DNA of 64,000 nucleotides, from NCBI RefSeq assembly GCF_036099295.1, contig NZ_CP107976.1:2108001-2172000 (forward strand), in the 5' to 3' direction. Origin of the DNA: Streptomyces sp. NBC_00358. GTDB taxonomy: Bacteria > Actinomycetota > Actinomycetes > Streptomycetales > Streptomycetaceae. Below are positions 51,019-59,648 of this stretch, piece after piece (the first letter of the stretch is position 1; each line of letters opens with the position of its first letter). Position numbers and translations under genes: made by a program. The notes below the pieces were generated by a model, which worked only from the letters and a program-made list of their open reading frames with translations, searched no databases and was not told the DNA's origin.

Positions 51019-51901
51019 GGGCGAGCTCCTTCGTGCCGAACAGCCCGGCGGGCCGGATGAGCAGGATCGCGACCATCACCACGTAGGGCGCGAGATCGCC
51101 GAGGCCGCGTCCGAGGAAGGTGAGGTCGCTCTGGTAGCCGGTGGCCAGGGATTCGGTGACGCCGACGAGGAGTCCGCCGACCAGCGCGCCGGTCGTCGAG
51201 TCGAGGCCTCCGAGGATGGCCGCGGGGAACGCCTTGAGCGCGGCCAGCGAGGTGGCGCGTTCGAGACCGGGGGTCGGGAAGACGGTCAGGAACAGCGCGG
51301 CGACGGCCGCGAGGCCGCCCGCCACCGCCCAGGCCCCCAGCGACACCCGGCCGAGCCGCACCCCCATCAGGGCGGCCGTCTCCGGACTCTCGGCGGCGGC
51401 GCGCATCGCCACGCCCCAGGACGTGTAGCGGAAGGCGAGCAGGAACGCGGTGATGAGCAGGGACGCCGTGACGAACGCCGCGATCCGCGTGTGGGCGACG
51501 GAGACCGGCCCGACGGTGAGGACGGCGTTGCCCCAGGGGTCGCCCATCACCAGGACGTCCGTGCCGATACGGCGGGTCAGTTCGGTGGTGAGCAGGATGT
51601 CGACGCCGATGGTGACGATGGCGAGGACGCTCTGGTCGGTGCCCCGGTAGCGGCGCATCACCAGGAACTCCACGGCCGCCCCCACCAGTGCGGCGCCCGC
51701 GACGCCGGCGAGCAGTGCGGGCCAGAAGCCGATGTCGTCGTGCAGGGTCGCGGTGACATAGCCGCCCGCGAGCAGCAGCGAGGCGTGCGCGAAGTTGACC
51801 ACCTCGGTGGCCCGGAAGATGACGACGAAGCCAAGGGCGATGAGGGCGTAGACGGAGCCCAACGACAGTCCGTTGAGCAGGAGTTCGGCGAAGGTGCTCA
51901 T
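51011..51901 (-). CDS. livH: LivH-type ABC permease
   Basis: A 296-residue permease with LLLNGLSLGSVYALIALGFVVIF at the start and VVNFAHASLLLAGGY, the LivH signature. The coupling helix region is GVAMRAAAESPETAALMGV, and AAILGGLDSTTGALVGGLLVG is near residue 230. About eight helices are visible. ATG 51901 overlaps the end of the LivG-type gene by four bases. Confidence 0.93.
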   Translation of the reverse strand: MSTFAELLLNGLSLGSVYALIALGFVVIFRATEVVNFAHASLLLAGGYVTATLHDDIGFWPALLAGVAGAALVGAAVEFLVMRRYRGTDQSVLAIVTIGVDILLTTELTRRIGTDVLVMGDPWGNAVLTVGPVSVAHTRIAAFVTASLLITAFLLAFRYTSWGVAMRAAAESPETAALMGVRLGRVSLGAWAVAGGLAAVAALFLTVFPTPGLERATSLAALKAFPAAILGGLDSTTGALVGGLLVGVTESLATGYQSDLTFLGRGLGDLAPYVVMVAILLIRPAGLFGTKELARV

Positions 51902-52824
51902 GAGGCGTTCTCCTCTGGGTCGGCGCGCTCGCCCAGATAGGCGCGTACGACCGCCGGATCGTTCTGTACGTCCACGGGGGCGCCGTCGGCGATCCGGCGC
52001 CCGAAGTCCAGTACGGTCACCGTGTCGGCGAGCCGCATCACCACCCCCATGTCGTGTTCCACCAGCACGATCGAGATGCCGAGGCTGTCGCGAACTCCCG
52101 CGACGACCGCTGCGGTTCGGCGGCGTTCGTCGGCGGTCATGCCCGCGACGGGTTCGTCCAGGAGCAGGACGCGGGGTTCCATGCACAGGGCCCGGGCGAG
52201 CTCGGCGAGCTTCTGCTGTCCGTACGGGAGCGAACCGGCGGGCCGGTCGAGCTGTCGCTCCAGACCCACGAACGCGGCGATCTCACGGACGCGTTCGCGG
52301 TGCCGCCGGTCCTCGCGGGCCGCCGAGGGCAGCCGCAGCCCGGCGGCGAGGAACCCGGCGCGGGTCAGCCGGTGCCGGCCGAGCAGCAGGCAGTCCTCGA
52401 CGGTGGCGTGCGGAGGCAGGGCGAGGTTCTGGAAGATGCGGGCCACGCCCAGCCCGGCGATCCGGTGCGGCGGCAGGCCGGTGAGTTCGCGCTCTCCGAG
52501 GCGGACGCTTCCGGCGGCGGGCCGGCACACACCGGAGAGCACGTTGAAGCAGGTCGACTTCCCTGCCCCGTTGGGGCCGATGAGGGCGTGCACGGTGCCG
52601 GGCCGCACGGTGAAGCTCACCGCGTCGAGCGCGGTCAGCCCGGCGAACCGGACCGTCACGTCCCTGACGTCGAGCGTCGGGACGTCGGAGGGCGCGGTCA
52701 CCGGGTCGGCCGCGGTGTCCCGGACCTCCCTGCCCGCGTCCTTGCCCGGCACGGGAGTCGGCGCGGGGTCGTCCCCGGCTCTCGCGGCGGCCTCCTGCGC
52801 CGCCCCGCTGTCGCGTTCCGCCAT
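51898..52824 (-). CDS. livG: LivG-type ABC ATPase
   Basis: A 308-residue ATPase. A polar, Ala/Asp/Pro-rich extension (about 1-47) precedes the ABC domain. Walker A is GPNGAGKST, the signature region is SLPYGQQKLAELARAL in the LivG form, and Walker B is VLLLDEPVAGM. The switch His is in IVLVEHDMGVV. It powers import with the LivF-type ATPase. The ATG at 52824 follows GGGGTGA and lies 7 bp after the LivF-type gene stop. Confidence 0.93.
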   Translation of the reverse strand: MAERDSGAAQEAAARAGDDPAPTPVPGKDAGREVRDTAADPVTAPSDVPTLDVRDVTVRFAGLTALDAVSFTVRPGTVHALIGPNGAGKSTCFNVLSGVCRPAAGSVRLGERELTGLPPHRIAGLGVARIFQNLALPPHATVEDCLLLGRHRLTRAGFLAAGLRLPSAAREDRRHRERVREIAAFVGLERQLDRPAGSLPYGQQKLAELARALCMEPRVLLLDEPVAGMTADERRRTAAVVAGVRDSLGISIVLVEHDMGVVMRLADTVTVLDFGRRIADGAPVDVQNDPAVVRAYLGERADPEENAS

Positions 52825-52831
52825 GGCGGGT

Positions 52832-53638
52832 TCACCCCTTCCAACGGGACAGGGACGGCAGGGCACCGCGCGCGGAGGCGCCGTCGGCCGCGGCCTCCTC
52901 GTCGACCACGCCGAGATAGCGGCGGCGCACCTCGTCCGAGGCGGCGAGTCGGTCCGCGGGACCGGACAGGGTCACCTCGCCGACCTCCAGGACATAGGCG
53001 CTGGACGCGAGTCGCAGGGCGAGGGCCGCGTTCTGTTCCACGAGCAGGACGGAGGTGCCCTGTCCGTTGATCTCCCGCACGGTGTCGGCGATCCGTGCGG
53101 CCATCAACGGGGCGAGCCCGAGCGAGGGTTCGTCCAGCAGCAGCACCTTGGGGGCGCCCATCAGCGCCCGGCCGACGGCGAGCATCTGCTGCTCCCCGCC
53201 GGACAGCAGCCCCGCCCGCTGCCGGGCGCGGTCGGCGAGGACGGGGAACAGTTCGTGCACGCGCCGCAGGGCACGCGCCCGCTCGACCCGTCCGCCAGCG
53301 GCGCCCAGTGCTCCGGCACGCAGGTTGTCCGCGACCGTCATCCGGCTGAACACCCTTCGCCCCTCGGGGACTTGGGACACCCCGGCGGCCACCACCCGGT
53401 CCGGCGGCAGCCGGTCGAGCGGCCGTCCGCCCAGCGTGACCGTGCCGCCGGTGACCGCTCCCCCGTGGAAGGAGAGGGTCCGGCAGACGGCCCGCAGGAG
53501 CGTCGACTTGCCCGCGCCGTTGCCGCCGAGGACCGTGACGACGGCTCCCTCGGGCACCTCCAACGACACGTGACGCAGCGCGCGTACGGGGCCGTATCCG
53601 ACCGACAGTTCCCGCACGAGCAGAGCGGAACCGCCCAT
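52832..53638 (-). CDS. livF: LivF-type ABC ATPase
   Basis: A 268-residue ATPase, first gene of the importer operon. Walker A is GGNGAGKST, the signature is LLSGGEQQMLAVGRAL, Walker B is VLLLDEPSLGLAP and the switch residue is Gln in VLLVEQNAALAL, all typical of LivF. A short polar tail extends the C-terminus. ATG 53638 has GGGAG upstream. It is divergent from the PucR-family regulator, and the 180-bp gap holds a clear dyad. Confidence 0.93.
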   Translation of the reverse strand: MGGSALLVRELSVGYGPVRALRHVSLEVPEGAVVTVLGGNGAGKSTLLRAVCRTLSFHGGAVTGGTVTLGGRPLDRLPPDRVVAAGVSQVPEGRRVFSRMTVADNLRAGALGAAGGRVERARALRRVHELFPVLADRARQRAGLLSGGEQQMLAVGRALMGAPKVLLLDEPSLGLAPLMAARIADTVREINGQGTSVLLVEQNAALALRLASSAYVLEVGEVTLSGPADRLAASDEVRRRYLGVVDEEAAADGASARGALPSLSRWKG

Positions 53639-53748
53639 GGCATCTCCCTTCTCCTGGCTCGGTGTGGCGCTCACCTCAGCACCGGCGGACACCCCCGTCC
53701 ACGGGCCGCGGCCGATACGCGGCGGGAGCCCACCGGTGGCGCCCGCCC

Positions 53749-53766
53749 GTTGTGCATGCGCACAAC
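53749..53766. promoter_or_regulatory. Dyad GTTGTGC-ATGC-GCACAAC between importer and regulator
   Basis: Perfect 7-bp arms with a 4-bp spacer lie in the divergent gap, 53 bp before the regulator start and 111 bp before the importer start. It is the best candidate operator for the PucR-family protein. Confidence 0.6.
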
Positions 53767-53818
53767 ACCGCGTGTCAGGGGCCTGTGCGACCCCCTGTCC
53801 CGGTGGCATCCTCCGGCC

Positions 53819-55042
53819 ATGGGAGGGCGCAGACCGCGGACCGGTCATGACTGGAAGCTGCTCGCGGAGTCGTGTACGGCTCTGCTGGAACGGCTGCCCG
53901 AGCTCGTCGACGAGCACCTCAGGCAGCTCACCGAGTACTCCCCCGTCTACGGACAGGTGCTGCCGTACGACCAGCAGTGGCGGGAGGCGGAGACCGCGAT
54001 GCGCATCGGCATCAAGGCGATCTCCGCGCCCAGGGACTCACCGCGCCGCGATCTGGAGCACGCCGAGGAGGCGGGCCGGCGACGGGCCCAGCAGGGGCTG
54101 CCGCTCGAACTCCTGGTGCACGCCTACCGTGCCGCGGGCTATCTGGTGTGGGACGCGCTGATGGAGAGCGCGGCGAGCCGGGAGCCCGAGCGGCTCGCGG
54201 TGCTCATGCGGTGCGCCACGATGGTGTGGTCGGCCGTGGACGCGCAGGCCGCGACCGCCTCGGAGTCCTACCTCGCCACGGAACGGGAGTTGCGGCGGCG
54301 CACCGACGAGCAGTTGCAGGCCCTGCTCGACGCTCTGCTGGAGGGCCAGGAGGCACCGGGGCTCGCGGCGCGGGCGGCTGCCGGACTCGATCTGCCCGAG
54401 CACGGACCGTACGCCGTCGTGGTGCTGCGGACGGAACGGCACGACGGCCGGGACGTCTGTGTCCGGCCGATGGTGGGGGCGGGGCTGCGGTTCATCTGGC
54501 GGATGCGGGCCGACTGCGAGATCGCGGTGGTGGCCCTGGACGCCGAACAGGGCCTGGACGGGGTGGCCCGGCTGCTGGACGGCCGGCGCTCGGGTCCGGG
54601 CGGCATCAGTCCGGTGGTCGCGGGTCTGGGCGAGCTGGGGCGGGCCCGGCGGTGGGCCGAACTGGCGCTGCGCACCTGTCCGCCGGACGCGACCGGTGTC
54701 GTACGCCTCGATCAGCGGATGCCGACGGCGCTCGTCGTGAGCCAGCCGGAGCTGGCGGGCCGGCTGGTCTCGGACGTGTTCGGGACGCTGCTGGAGCTCG
54801 AACCGGGCGACCGGGCCGTGCTGATCGAGACGCTGGACATGTGGCTGGCCTGCGAGGGCTCCGCGGGGCGGGCGGCCGGACGTCTGTACTGCCACCGGAA
54901 CACGGTCTTCAACCGCCTGCGCCGCCTGGAACAGCTGACCTCGCGCTCACTGGCCCGCCCCCGCGACCTGATCGAGATGACCTTGGCCCTGGACGCCTAC
55001 CGGCTGGCGGGGGCGGCCGGTGGAGCGGGACCGGGCCGGTGA
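53819..55042 (+). CDS. PucR/CdaR-family transcriptional regulator
   Basis: A 407-residue regulator. The N-terminal helical domain (about 10-150; LAESCTALLERLPELVDEHL) resembles an RsbRD-like sensor. The middle (about 170-300) is the CdaR/GGDEF-like domain. The C-terminal HTH_30 is at about 340-400 (LDMWLACEGSAGRAAGRLYCHRNTVFNRLRRLEQLTSR). Members control purine, amino-acid or sugar-acid use. The divergent five-gene importer is its likely target. ATG 53819 has a weak Shine-Dalgarno site, and the frame stays open far upstream without a better start. Confidence 0.9.
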   Translation: MGGRRPRTGHDWKLLAESCTALLERLPELVDEHLRQLTEYSPVYGQVLPYDQQWREAETAMRIGIKAISAPRDSPRRDLEHAEEAGRRRAQQGLPLELLVHAYRAAGYLVWDALMESAASREPERLAVLMRCATMVWSAVDAQAATASESYLATERELRRRTDEQLQALLDALLEGQEAPGLAARAAAGLDLPEHGPYAVVVLRTERHDGRDVCVRPMVGAGLRFIWRMRADCEIAVVALDAEQGLDGVARLLDGRRSGPGGISPVVAGLGELGRARRWAELALRTCPPDATGVVRLDQRMPTALVVSQPELAGRLVSDVFGTLLELEPGDRAVLIETLDMWLACEGSAGRAAGRLYCHRNTVFNRLRRLEQLTSRSLARPRDLIEMTLALDAYRLAGAAGGAGPGR

Positions 55043-55398
55043 GACGACGCGGGGCGCGGCCCGGGTCGCGCCCCCGGACAGCGGGAGCGAGGGATCGCCT
55101 CCCCGGCGAGGGCGACGGACCGACGTCTCTCGGTCCGGGCCCCGGACCGAGAGAACGACGGACCCCGCGGACCGGGCGCCCGACAACCGCTCCCGCTCCG
55201 GGCTCCGGGCTCCGGGCTCCGGGCTCCGGGCGAGAGAACAAGGAACCACCCGGACCGGGCGACCGACCGGCCGAGAGAACGACGACCACCCCGCACCAGG
55301 CCCCTGACCGGGCGACCTGGGTCCGCCCCCGGGCCGGCCCCCGACCGGGGGAGCGAGGGACCCGCGTCCGACCGGGGGACCGCACGGCCTCCCGGGGC
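55043..55398. repeat. Intergenic repeat field with (CTCCGGG)5
   Basis: A 356-bp gap between the PucR-family gene and the convergent glycerate kinase gene. It contains five perfect CTCCGGG units at 55196-55230. Three CGAGAGAAC motifs are at about 55148, 55231 and 55272, and two GGGAGCGAGGGA motifs lie near its ends. No credible gene was found: all ORFs are repeat readings. It resembles the field at 18.2-18.6 kb in composition but not in its unit. Confidence 0.8.
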
Positions 55399-56550
55399 TC
55401 AGCCCAGGAAGTCCCGCCCGATGTTCTCCGCCACCCGTTCCAGGATCGGTCCGGCGTCGGCGATGCACTTCGCGATGTCGGGCTCGACCTCGGTGAGCGG
55501 GTACGCCCGCCGGATGCCGGCCCTGCCGAGCGCCTCGGGCCGGAGCGCGAGCCGGCCGCAGACCGCGACGACCTCCTTGCCCGCGGCCCGGGCGGCCGCC
55601 GCGACCCCGGCGGGCGCCTTGCCGTGCAGCGTCTGCTCGTCGAGGGATCCCTCACCGGTGATCACCAGAGTGGCGCGCTCCAGCGCGGGCGCGAAGCCGA
55701 GCACGTCGAGCATCACCTCGATGCCGGGCCGGAAACGGGCGCCGAGGACCAGGGCTCCGTAACCGACCCCTCCCGCGGCACCGGCGCCGGGCGCGGTGGC
55801 GTACCCGGCGGCCTTCGGCCCGAGCTCCTTCTCCAGGACGGCGGCGAAATGGGCGAGGGCGCTGTCCAGGGCCGCCACGTCGTCGGGACCCGCCCCCTTC
55901 TGGGGGCCGTAGACGGCGGGCGCGCCCTTGGGACCCGTCAGCGGGTTGTCCACGTCGCTGGCGAGGACGAGGTCGACCGCGGCGAACCGGTCGTCCAGAC
56001 CCGACAGGTCGGCGCTCGCGACGTCACCGAGCGCGGCGCCGCCGGGCGCCACCGGCTCACCCTCGTCGTCGAGGAAACGGGCGCCGAGCGCGGACAGCAT
56101 GCCCGCGCCGCCGTCCGTCGTCGCGCTGCCGCCCACACCGAAGACGATGGTGCGGGCACCGGCGTCGAGCGCGGCGCGCAGCAGTTCACCGGAGCCGTAC
56201 GTCGAGGACGAGAGCGGTGCGAAGACGCCCTTGGGCAGCCGCTGCAGCCCGCTCGCCTCGGCCATCTCCACGACCGCGGTGTCCCCGCGCAGCGCGAACG
56301 CGGCGGTCACCTCGTCGCCCAGCGGTCCGGCGACGCGCACCTCGCGGCGCTCGAAACCGGCCGCGACCGCCGCGTCGACGGTGCCGTCGCCGCCGTCGGC
56401 CACGGGCAGCGACTCGACCACCACCTGCGGCGCGACCCGGCGCAGTCCGGCCGTCACCCGCTCGGCGACCTGTACGGCCGTCAGCGATCCCTTGAACTTG
56501 TCCGCGGCGATGAGCACACGCGGGGTCCGATTCACTGCAGCGTCCGCCAC
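55399..56550 (-). CDS. Glycerate kinase
   Basis: A 383-residue class I glycerate kinase. The start is RVLIAADKFKGSLTAVQVAERV. SLPVADGGDGTVDA is the catalytic/nucleotide motif near residue 48, GVGGSATTDGGAGML is near residue 125, and ITGEGSLDEQT is near residue 290. It phosphorylates glycerate for entry into glycolysis and could use glyoxylate-derived carbon. GTG 56550 is chosen because AGGGGA lies upstream. It faces the PucR gene across a repeat field and is divergent from the ADP-ribosylglycohydrolase-like gene. Confidence 0.93.
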   Translation of the reverse strand: MADAAVNRTPRVLIAADKFKGSLTAVQVAERVTAGLRRVAPQVVVESLPVADGGDGTVDAAVAAGFERREVRVAGPLGDEVTAAFALRGDTAVVEMAEASGLQRLPKGVFAPLSSSTYGSGELLRAALDAGARTIVFGVGGSATTDGGAGMLSALGARFLDDEGEPVAPGGAALGDVASADLSGLDDRFAAVDLVLASDVDNPLTGPKGAPAVYGPQKGAGPDDVAALDSALAHFAAVLEKELGPKAAGYATAPGAGAAGGVGYGALVLGARFRPGIEVMLDVLGFAPALERATLVITGEGSLDEQTLHGKAPAGVAAAARAAGKEVVAVCGRLALRPEALGRAGIRRAYPLTEVEPDIAKCIADAGPILERVAENIGRDFLG

Positions 56551-56785
56551 CTTGCATTCCCCTTGCTTCCGGGCCTTGCACACGTCAAGGCAGTCGCGCC
56601 GCTGCGACCTTAACCGGAGGACGCCCCCGCCGTCATGCCCCTGCCCAGCCCTCGGACCGGCCCCGGAACCGGCGGCGAGGCAGCCCGCGGAACCGTCCCG
56701 GACGGGCCGGGACCCGCGCACGTGGCAGCCGAGCGCACGCCCGCCCCGGCGAGCGTGCCCGCCCGGAATTGGGTAGACCGGAGCC

Positions 56786-57853
56786 ATGACCCCTGTGGGC
56801 AGCGACATCGGCGACCGAGTCCTCGGTGGCTGGCTCGGCCGGATCGCGGGCAACATGCTCGGCAAACCGGTCGAGCAGGGCGACCACTGGACGCGGGACC
56901 GGATCGACCGCTATCTGCGGCAGGCCTCGGCGCTGCCGCTGACCGACTATCTCCCCGGGCCCGCCGAGGACGACGCCGGGGGCGAGTTCGAGTTGCGGCC
57001 CGAGTGGCGCAGTTGCGTGCGCGGCCGCATCCACGGCAGTTGCCGTGACGACGACGTGGACTACGCGATCCTCGGACTGGACCTCCTGGAGACGCACGGC
57101 TTCTCGTTCAGCACCGAGCAGGTGGGGGATCTGTGGCTGCTGCGTCTTCCGTTCCGCCAGACGTTCACGGCTGAGCGGGCCGCGTACCGCAATCTCGCCC
57201 AGGGGCTGAAACCCCCGCTGACGGCGACGTACGAGAATCCGTACCAGGAGTGGATCGGCGCGCTGATCCGCGCCGATGTCTACGGCTGGACCAGCCCGGG
57301 ACGGCCGCGGCGAGCGGCCTCGCTGGCCCGGCGGGACGCCGTCCTCTCGCACACCGGCAACGGTGTCTACGGCGCGATGTGGGCGGCGGCGCTGATCTCC
57401 GCCGCCTTCACCGCCCCGTCGGTCCGGGACGCGCTCGACACCGCTCTCACCGTGATCCCCGCGAGCAGCCGACTGGCCCGCACGGTACGCCGGGTGCTCG
57501 CGCTCCACGAGACCGGGATGACCTGGGAGGACACGCTCCTCACGGTGTCCGAGGAGACCGCCGGGATGGGCTGGATCCACACGGTCCCGAACGCGGCGGT
57601 GCTGACCGCCGGGCTGCTGTACGGCGACGGCGACTTCACCCGCACCATCGCGCTGACCGTGCGCGGCGGTCTGGACACCGACTCGAACGGCGCGACCGCG
57701 GGCTCCGTGGCGGGCGTCCTGTGCGGGGCGGAGGCGATTCCCCCGCAGTGGAAGGACCCGCTGGAGGACACCGTCCGCAGCGCGGTGTTCGGCTTCGACG
57801 GGGTACGGATCAGCGAGCTCGCCTCGCGTACGGTCGCGTTGGTCGAGGCCTGA
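56786..57853 (+). CDS. ADP-ribosylglycohydrolase-family protein
   Basis: A 355-residue protein of the DraG/ADPRH fold. GDRVLGGWLGRIAGNMLGKPVE opens it. The metal motifs are CRDDDVDYAILGL (near residue 88) and RGGLDTDSNGATAGSVAGVLCG near residue 290, where the second Asp cluster normally binds Mg. Such enzymes remove ADP-ribose from proteins or related molecules. The target is unknown, and the substrate could be a non-protein ADP-riboside. A Nudix gene follows 44 bp downstream, and together they might deal with ADP-ribose compounds, which is an inference. Confidence 0.9.
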   Translation: MTPVGSDIGDRVLGGWLGRIAGNMLGKPVEQGDHWTRDRIDRYLRQASALPLTDYLPGPAEDDAGGEFELRPEWRSCVRGRIHGSCRDDDVDYAILGLDLLETHGFSFSTEQVGDLWLLRLPFRQTFTAERAAYRNLAQGLKPPLTATYENPYQEWIGALIRADVYGWTSPGRPRRAASLARRDAVLSHTGNGVYGAMWAAALISAAFTAPSVRDALDTALTVIPASSRLARTVRRVLALHETGMTWEDTLLTVSEETAGMGWIHTVPNAAVLTAGLLYGDGDFTRTIALTVRGGLDTDSNGATAGSVAGVLCGAEAIPPQWKDPLEDTVRSAVFGFDGVRISELASRTVALVEA

Positions 57854-57897
57854 GCCGGAGCCGGGGGACGCCCGGTCCGGCTCGTTACCCTTCCCAG

Positions 57898-58389
57898 GTG
57901 ACCAATTCGGACTTCGCCGCATACATCGCCGGCCTGCCCCGTGTCCTCGTAGGGGCCGCCGCCCTCTTCCGCGACGCCGACGGGCGGGTGCTGCTCGTCG
58001 AGCCGAACTACCGGGATGGCTGGACCCTGCCGGGCGGAACCGTGGAGTCGGACGACGGGGAGAGTCCGCGGCAGGGCGCGCGCCGGGAGACGGCCGAGGA
58101 GATCGGCCTCGACGTGGAGCTCGGGCGGCTCCTCGCCGTCGACTGGGTCCAGGGGCCGACGCGCCCGCCGCTGGTGGCCTATCTGTACGACGGTGGAGTG
58201 CTCGGCGAGCAGGAGCTCGGGGCGATCCGGCTGCAGGAGGAGGAGCTGCTGTCCTGGCGTCTGGTGCCGCGCGAGGAACTGGCCGCGCGTCTGCCGGGCG
58301 CCTCGGGGCGTCGTGTGCTCGCCGCGCTCGACGTCCTGGCGCAGGACTCGGGAACGGCGGAACTGGAGAACGGCCACCGAGTGGGCTGA
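57898..58389 (+). CDS. Nudix hydrolase
   Basis: A 163-residue Nudix protein starting at GTG 57898. The Nudix box reads GGTVESDDGE, then ARRETAEEIGL, with two extra residues between the first Gly and Glu compared with the usual G-x5-E spacing. Catalytic Arg/Glu residues (RETAEE) are kept. It may hydrolyse nucleoside diphosphate derivatives such as ADP-ribose. Its neighbour encodes an ADP-ribosylglycohydrolase-like protein and the two are probably co-transcribed. A perfect 18-bp hairpin follows. Confidence 0.88.
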   Translation: MTNSDFAAYIAGLPRVLVGAAALFRDADGRVLLVEPNYRDGWTLPGGTVESDDGESPRQGARRETAEEIGLDVELGRLLAVDWVQGPTRPPLVAYLYDGGVLGEQELGAIRLQEEELLSWRLVPREELAARLPGASGRRVLAALDVLAQDSGTAELENGHRVG

Positions 58390-58447
58390 CCCGGGACCCG
58401 CCCCGCGCTTCCGGCACCCCGGCACCGGAGGTCCCATGACTCTTCAC

Positions 58448-58486
58448 GGCCCGGCGGCCGGGGGCTCAGCCCCCGGCCGCCGGGCC
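58448..58486. terminator. Bidirectional hairpin terminator
   Basis: Perfect 18-bp arms (GGCCCGGCGGCCGGGGGC and its complement) with a TCA loop lie between the Nudix gene and the convergent SHOCT gene. Confidence 0.88.
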
Positions 58487-58556
58487 GGTGTTCTCGTCGT
58501 GGCCTCGGCGAGGCCTCTCGTCGGGGGTCGCGCGCGACTCGGCGGTCGTGCGCGGC

Positions 58557-58838
58557 TCAGCCGAGGATCCTGCGCTTCTGTTCCGCGAATTCGGCTTCCG
58601 TGAGCACGCCCTGGGCCTTGAGGTCCCCCAGTTGCTTCAGCTGGTCGATCTTGCTGGTCATGTCGTCGGCCGGCGCGGCGGGCGGCGGGGCCGCGGCGGG
58701 CGGGGGCTCCTGATACTGCTGCTGGGCTTCCTGCTGAGCCCATCGCCCCTGCTGACGACGTGACACACGGTTCGAGACGGCGGTGGCCGTACCGGCCACC
58801 ACGGCGGTGCGGGCGACCCCGCGAAGGAGACCTGGCAC
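58557..58838 (-). CDS. SHOCT-domain protein
   Basis: A 93-residue protein. A basic, Ala-rich start (GLLRGVARTAVVAGTATAV) is followed by a Gln/Pro/Ala linker and a C-terminal SHOCT domain (KIDQLKQLGDLKAQGVLTE, EFAEQKRRIL). SHOCT is a short oligomerisation or membrane-association module. The role is unknown, and similar small proteins occur widely in Streptomyces. The start is at 58838 with AAGGAAACC upstream on its strand. Confidence 0.88.
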   Translation of the reverse strand: MPGLLRGVARTAVVAGTATAVSNRVSRRQQGRWAQQEAQQQYQEPPPAAAPPPAAPADDMTSKIDQLKQLGDLKAQGVLTEAEFAEQKRRILG

Positions 58839-59112
58839 GGTGGTTTCCTTTCAGGCAGGCGGTACGAGGAACGACGACAAAGGCATTCGCTCCCTTGTAC
58901 GCCCCAGGTAGGCGCCGAATTCCCGGCACACCGGATTCGGAACACCGGACAGGTCCATTGGAGCACCGGACGGATTCCCCCGCACCTCGATCCCGGCCCT
59001 GCCCTGAGGGATTTCCGAGGATCTGCCGGTCCGTCATTCCCATGGCAAGCTGAAATGTGGGCCACCGACCGTAGCCCGGTCAGTGGCGAGGCCTACGCAG
59101 GAGGAGCTCGCA

Positions 59113-59541
59113 ATGGCTACGACGGGTATGCACCGGCAGGGAACCGCCGGCAGTACGGGAGCGTGGGTGTCCGGTTGGACCGCCTTCGCCGCAGTCATGA
59201 TGATCTTCGGCGGTGCGATGGCGATATTCCAGGGCATCGCCGCCATCGCCAAGGACAGCGTCTTCGTCACTACCAGCAACTACGTCTACAGCTTCAACCT
59301 CACGAGCTGGGGATGGATCCACCTCACCCTCGGCGTCCTGGTCGTCCTCGCCGGCATCGCCGTGTTCCGCGGCATGCTGTGGGCCCGCATCGTCGGCATC
59401 ACCCTCGCGGGGCTGGCCATGGTCGCCAACTTCATGTGGCTGCCGTACTCCCCCGTGTGGTCCAGCGTGCTGATCGCCATCGACGCCTTCGTCATCTGGG
59501 CGCTGTGCGTCGGGGCCGGCCGGGACGCCCGTACCGAGTAG
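59113..59541 (+). CDS. DUF7144-like four-helix membrane protein
   Basis: A 142-residue protein with four membrane helices. The start is GSTGAWVSGWTAFAAVMMIF, then SWGWIHLTLGVLVVLAGIAVF, WARIVGITLAGLAMVANFMW and VLIAIDAFVIWALCVG. This matches the family I know as DUF7144, common in Streptomyces and without a known role. ATG 59113 has an AGGAGG site. A perfect 18-bp hairpin follows the gene. Confidence 0.88.
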   Translation: MATTGMHRQGTAGSTGAWVSGWTAFAAVMMIFGGAMAIFQGIAAIAKDSVFVTTSNYVYSFNLTSWGWIHLTLGVLVVLAGIAVFRGMLWARIVGITLAGLAMVANFMWLPYSPVWSSVLIAIDAFVIWALCVGAGRDARTE

Positions 59542-59571
59542 CCGGACGCGCCCTCCCGGCGCTCTCCGGAC

Positions 59572-59609
59572 CGGCAGCGGCCCCGCACCGAGGTGCGGGG
59601 CCGCTGCCG
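59572..59609. terminator. Bidirectional hairpin terminator
   Basis: Perfect 18-bp arms (CGGCAGCGGCCCCGCACC and its complement) with two bases between lie between the DUF7144-like gene and the convergent DUF6325-like gene. Confidence 0.9.
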
Positions 59610-59648
59610 TGTCGAGTGCCGCTTCCGAGCGCCCGTTCCGGCCGCCGG

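Noticed and set aside
52022..53818. Upstream extension of the PucR-family ORF
   Set aside because: The extension is antisense to the LivG- and LivF-type genes. The start at 53819 gives the normal family N-terminus.
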